This document shows, piece after piece, positions 34,450 to 35,954 of a stretch of DNA of 35,954 nt; position 1 is the stretch's first letter; every line of letters begins with the position of its first letter. The notes under the pieces are model-generated. The model saw only the letters and a program-made list of their open reading frames with translations, was not told where the DNA came from and did not search any database. Position numbers and translations under genes: made by a program. Source of the stretch: an uncultured Blautia sp. (lineage in GTDB: Bacteria > Bacillota > Clostridia > Lachnospirales > Lachnospiraceae); contig CAKROW010000022.1 of the NCBI GenBank assembly GCA_934373235.1, forward strand, positions 1 through 35,954, given 5' to 3'.

Positions 34450-35954
34450 TTATTCGTAAGATGCCTTCAGCATTTCATCTATGGATGTGGTGCCATCCAG
34501 CACATAGCGGATACCATTGTCACGGAGTGTACGCATACCTGCCTTTTTGGCTGCTGCCTCCAGTTCCTCCGTGGTTCCGTTTTCTGTGATAAGGTCACGG
34601 ATCTCGTCTGTGATCTCCATGATCTCAAACACACCTTTTCGTCCGAAATAGCCTGTCTGGTTACAGAGCTCGCAGCCTGCAGGCTCATAAATATCCACTT
34701 CCTCTGCCGCGCTTCTCTTAAGGATGCGTTTCTCCTCCGCTGAGGCAGGGCGCTGTCTCCTGCAGTGGGGACACAGCTTACGCACCAGTCGCTGGGCGAT
34801 AACTCCTACAACGGAGTCTGCGATCAGGTATCTCTCAACACCCATATCTGCCATACGGTTCAGAGTTCCCACCGCATTATTGGTATGCAGGGTAGATACC
34901 ACCAGGTGGCCGGTAATGGATGCCTGCACGGCAATGGCTGCCGTCTCCCGGTCACGGATCTCACCGATCATGATAATATCCGGATCCTGTCTCAGGATAG
35001 CCCTCAGTGCAGAGGCAAAGGTCATAGCTACTTTGTTGTTTACCTGGATCTGATTGATCCCTTCAATATCTGCCTCAACCGGATCCTCAACTGTGACAAT
35101 ATTTACAGATTCCCTGTTCAGCTCACTTAAAGCAGTATAAAGAGTGGTTGATTTGCCGCTTCCTGTAGGTCCTGTGACAAGAATGATCCCAAAAGGCATG
35201 GACAGCATATGGTCAAAGCGTTCCAGCTCATCCCGGTCAAGTCCCAGTTCCCTTTTATTCTTGGTCAGTCCCAGCTTGGAGGAGATTCGCATAACGATCT
35301 TCTCACCATGTACGGTGGGAACTGAAGAGATTCGGATATCATACTCCTGACGGTCAACCGTAATAGTCATTCGCCCGTCCTGGGGCTTTCTTTTTTCGGA
35401 TATGTCCATTCCACCCATGATCTTGATTCGGGTAGAGATGGCAGGGAGAAGACTGTTATCATAAACCATACGCTCATAAAGGGCACCGTCAATACGGTAG
35501 CGTACACGTACCTTGCTCTCCAGGGCTTCAATATGGATGTCACTGGCTCTCTGACGGATAGCCTGCTCGATCAGGGAACGCACAAGCTGTACAATGGGGG
35601 CATCACTGACATCAGTTTCTGTCTCCTCCTCCACATTTCCGCGGAGCTGTTCTCTCTCCCTTGTAAAACGTCTGGCTGCGTCCAGGGTCTCCGATGCACC
35701 GTAGCACCGGTCAATGGCCGCCAGGATATCCCTGGTCGTTGCTATGTAAGGTTCGACCTGAAGATTGGTAACAATGGAAATATCATCGATCGCTGTCATA
35801 TCCATGGGGTCAGCCATGGCAAGATGGAGGATATTGGCATTATAGGGATCCAGTTCAAATGGAATACAGGTATATTTCTTGAGAATATCCACGCTTACAA
35901 GTCCGCGGACCTCCTTGGGGATATCCACTCCCGTAAGCTGGATCACCTTAAGGC
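34450..35954 (-). CDS. pilB: Type IV pilus extension ATPase, 5' end beyond window
   Basis: About 501 codons are present and the frame stays open to the right edge; the GTG at 35946 is not convincing as a start (no upstream sequence visible, and PilB is usually about 550-570 aa), so the N-terminus is probably missing about 60 residues. Visible: end of the N-terminal MshEN-like region, ASDIHIE, Walker A GPTGSGKSTT (near 35150-35180), IVTVEDPVE, Walker B IIMIGEIRD (near 34965), and the zinc-binding tetracysteine region CPHC...CELC (near 34670-34770), typical for PilB/GspE assembly ATPases. It powers pilin polymerisation. It begins the visible part of the locus; more pilus genes or the promoter may lie upstream, outside the window. 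Confidence 0.95.
   Translation of the reverse strand, partial: LKVIQLTGVDIPKEVRGLVSVDILKKYTCIPFELDPYNANILHLAMADPMDMTAIDDISIVTNLQVEPYIATTRDILAAIDRCYGASETLDAARRFTREREQLRGNVEEETETDVSDAPIVQLVRSLIEQAIRQRASDIHIEALESKVRVRYRIDGALYERMVYDNSLLPAISTRIKIMGGMDISEKRKPQDGRMTITVDRQEYDIRISSVPTVHGEKIVMRISSKLGLTKNKRELGLDRDELERFDHMLSMPFGIILVTGPTGSGKSTTLYTALSELNRESVNIVTVEDPVEADIEGINQIQVNNKVAMTFASALRAILRQDPDIIMIGEIRDRETAAIAVQASITGHLVVSTLHTNNAVGTLNRMADMGVERYLIADSVVGVIAQRLVRKLCPHCRRQRPASAEEKRILKRSAAEEVDIYEPAGCELCNQTGYFGRKGVFEIMEITDEIRDLITENGTTEELEAAAKKAGMRTLRDNGIRYVLDGTTSIDEMLKASYE

Overview
The window looks like a chromosomal segment from a low-to-mid GC anaerobic Firmicute, most likely a gut Lachnospiraceae or related Clostridia. 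The grounds are a single-chain pyruvate:ferredoxin oxidoreductase, strong AAGGAGG-type ribosome binding sites, occasional TTG and GTG starts, a Gram-positive type IV pilus set with no outer-membrane secretin gene, and a large Clostridia-type secreted DUF5057-like protein. I cannot name a genus. No rRNA, tRNA, insertion sequence, CRISPR array or phage gene was found.

Region 1 (1-8.5 kb) is mostly housekeeping. It holds the 5' part of a yfhO-like membrane glycosyltransferase-type gene that runs off the left edge. Next comes nifJ, with its own promoter, a 5'-leader inverted repeat and a terminator. Divergent from nifJ is an ABC-F ATPase of the YkpA type, whose terminator lies between it and the converging ybaK gene.

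Region 2 (8.05-14.3 kb, all minus strand) is an envelope-related block. A transglutaminase-like protein, a TM198-like membrane protein with a 300-residue charged tail, and a YbaK deacylase appear to share one transcript. Upstream of them is a secreted NlpC/P60 peptidase with a long Pro/Thr/Glu repeat spacer, preceded by a zinc-dependent phospholipase C-like gene with a TTG start.

Region 3 (14.4-35.95 kb, all minus strand, about 21.5 kb) is a type IV pilus locus read from right to left. The order is pilB (5' end cut by the window), pilT, pilC, major pilin, prepilin peptidase pilD, a fused pilM-pilN, pilO, four prepilin-like proteins (526, 813, 209 and 779 aa), and finally a 2165-aa Sec-exported protein. 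The motor (PilB/PilT), platform (PilC), assembly scaffold (PilMN/PilO) and processing enzyme (PilD) form a complete Gram-positive pilus machine. The four minor pilins match an I-K-H-J tip set, but three are inflated with large extra domains. The last gene encodes a secreted multidomain protein (discoidin-like domain, amidotransferase-fold-like segments, acidic linkers) that follows the J-like minor pilin after only 25 bp. I infer that the pilus carries an elaborate tip complex, and that the giant protein is its cargo, partner or co-regulated surface factor. That tip and giant-protein module is the most interesting part of the window.
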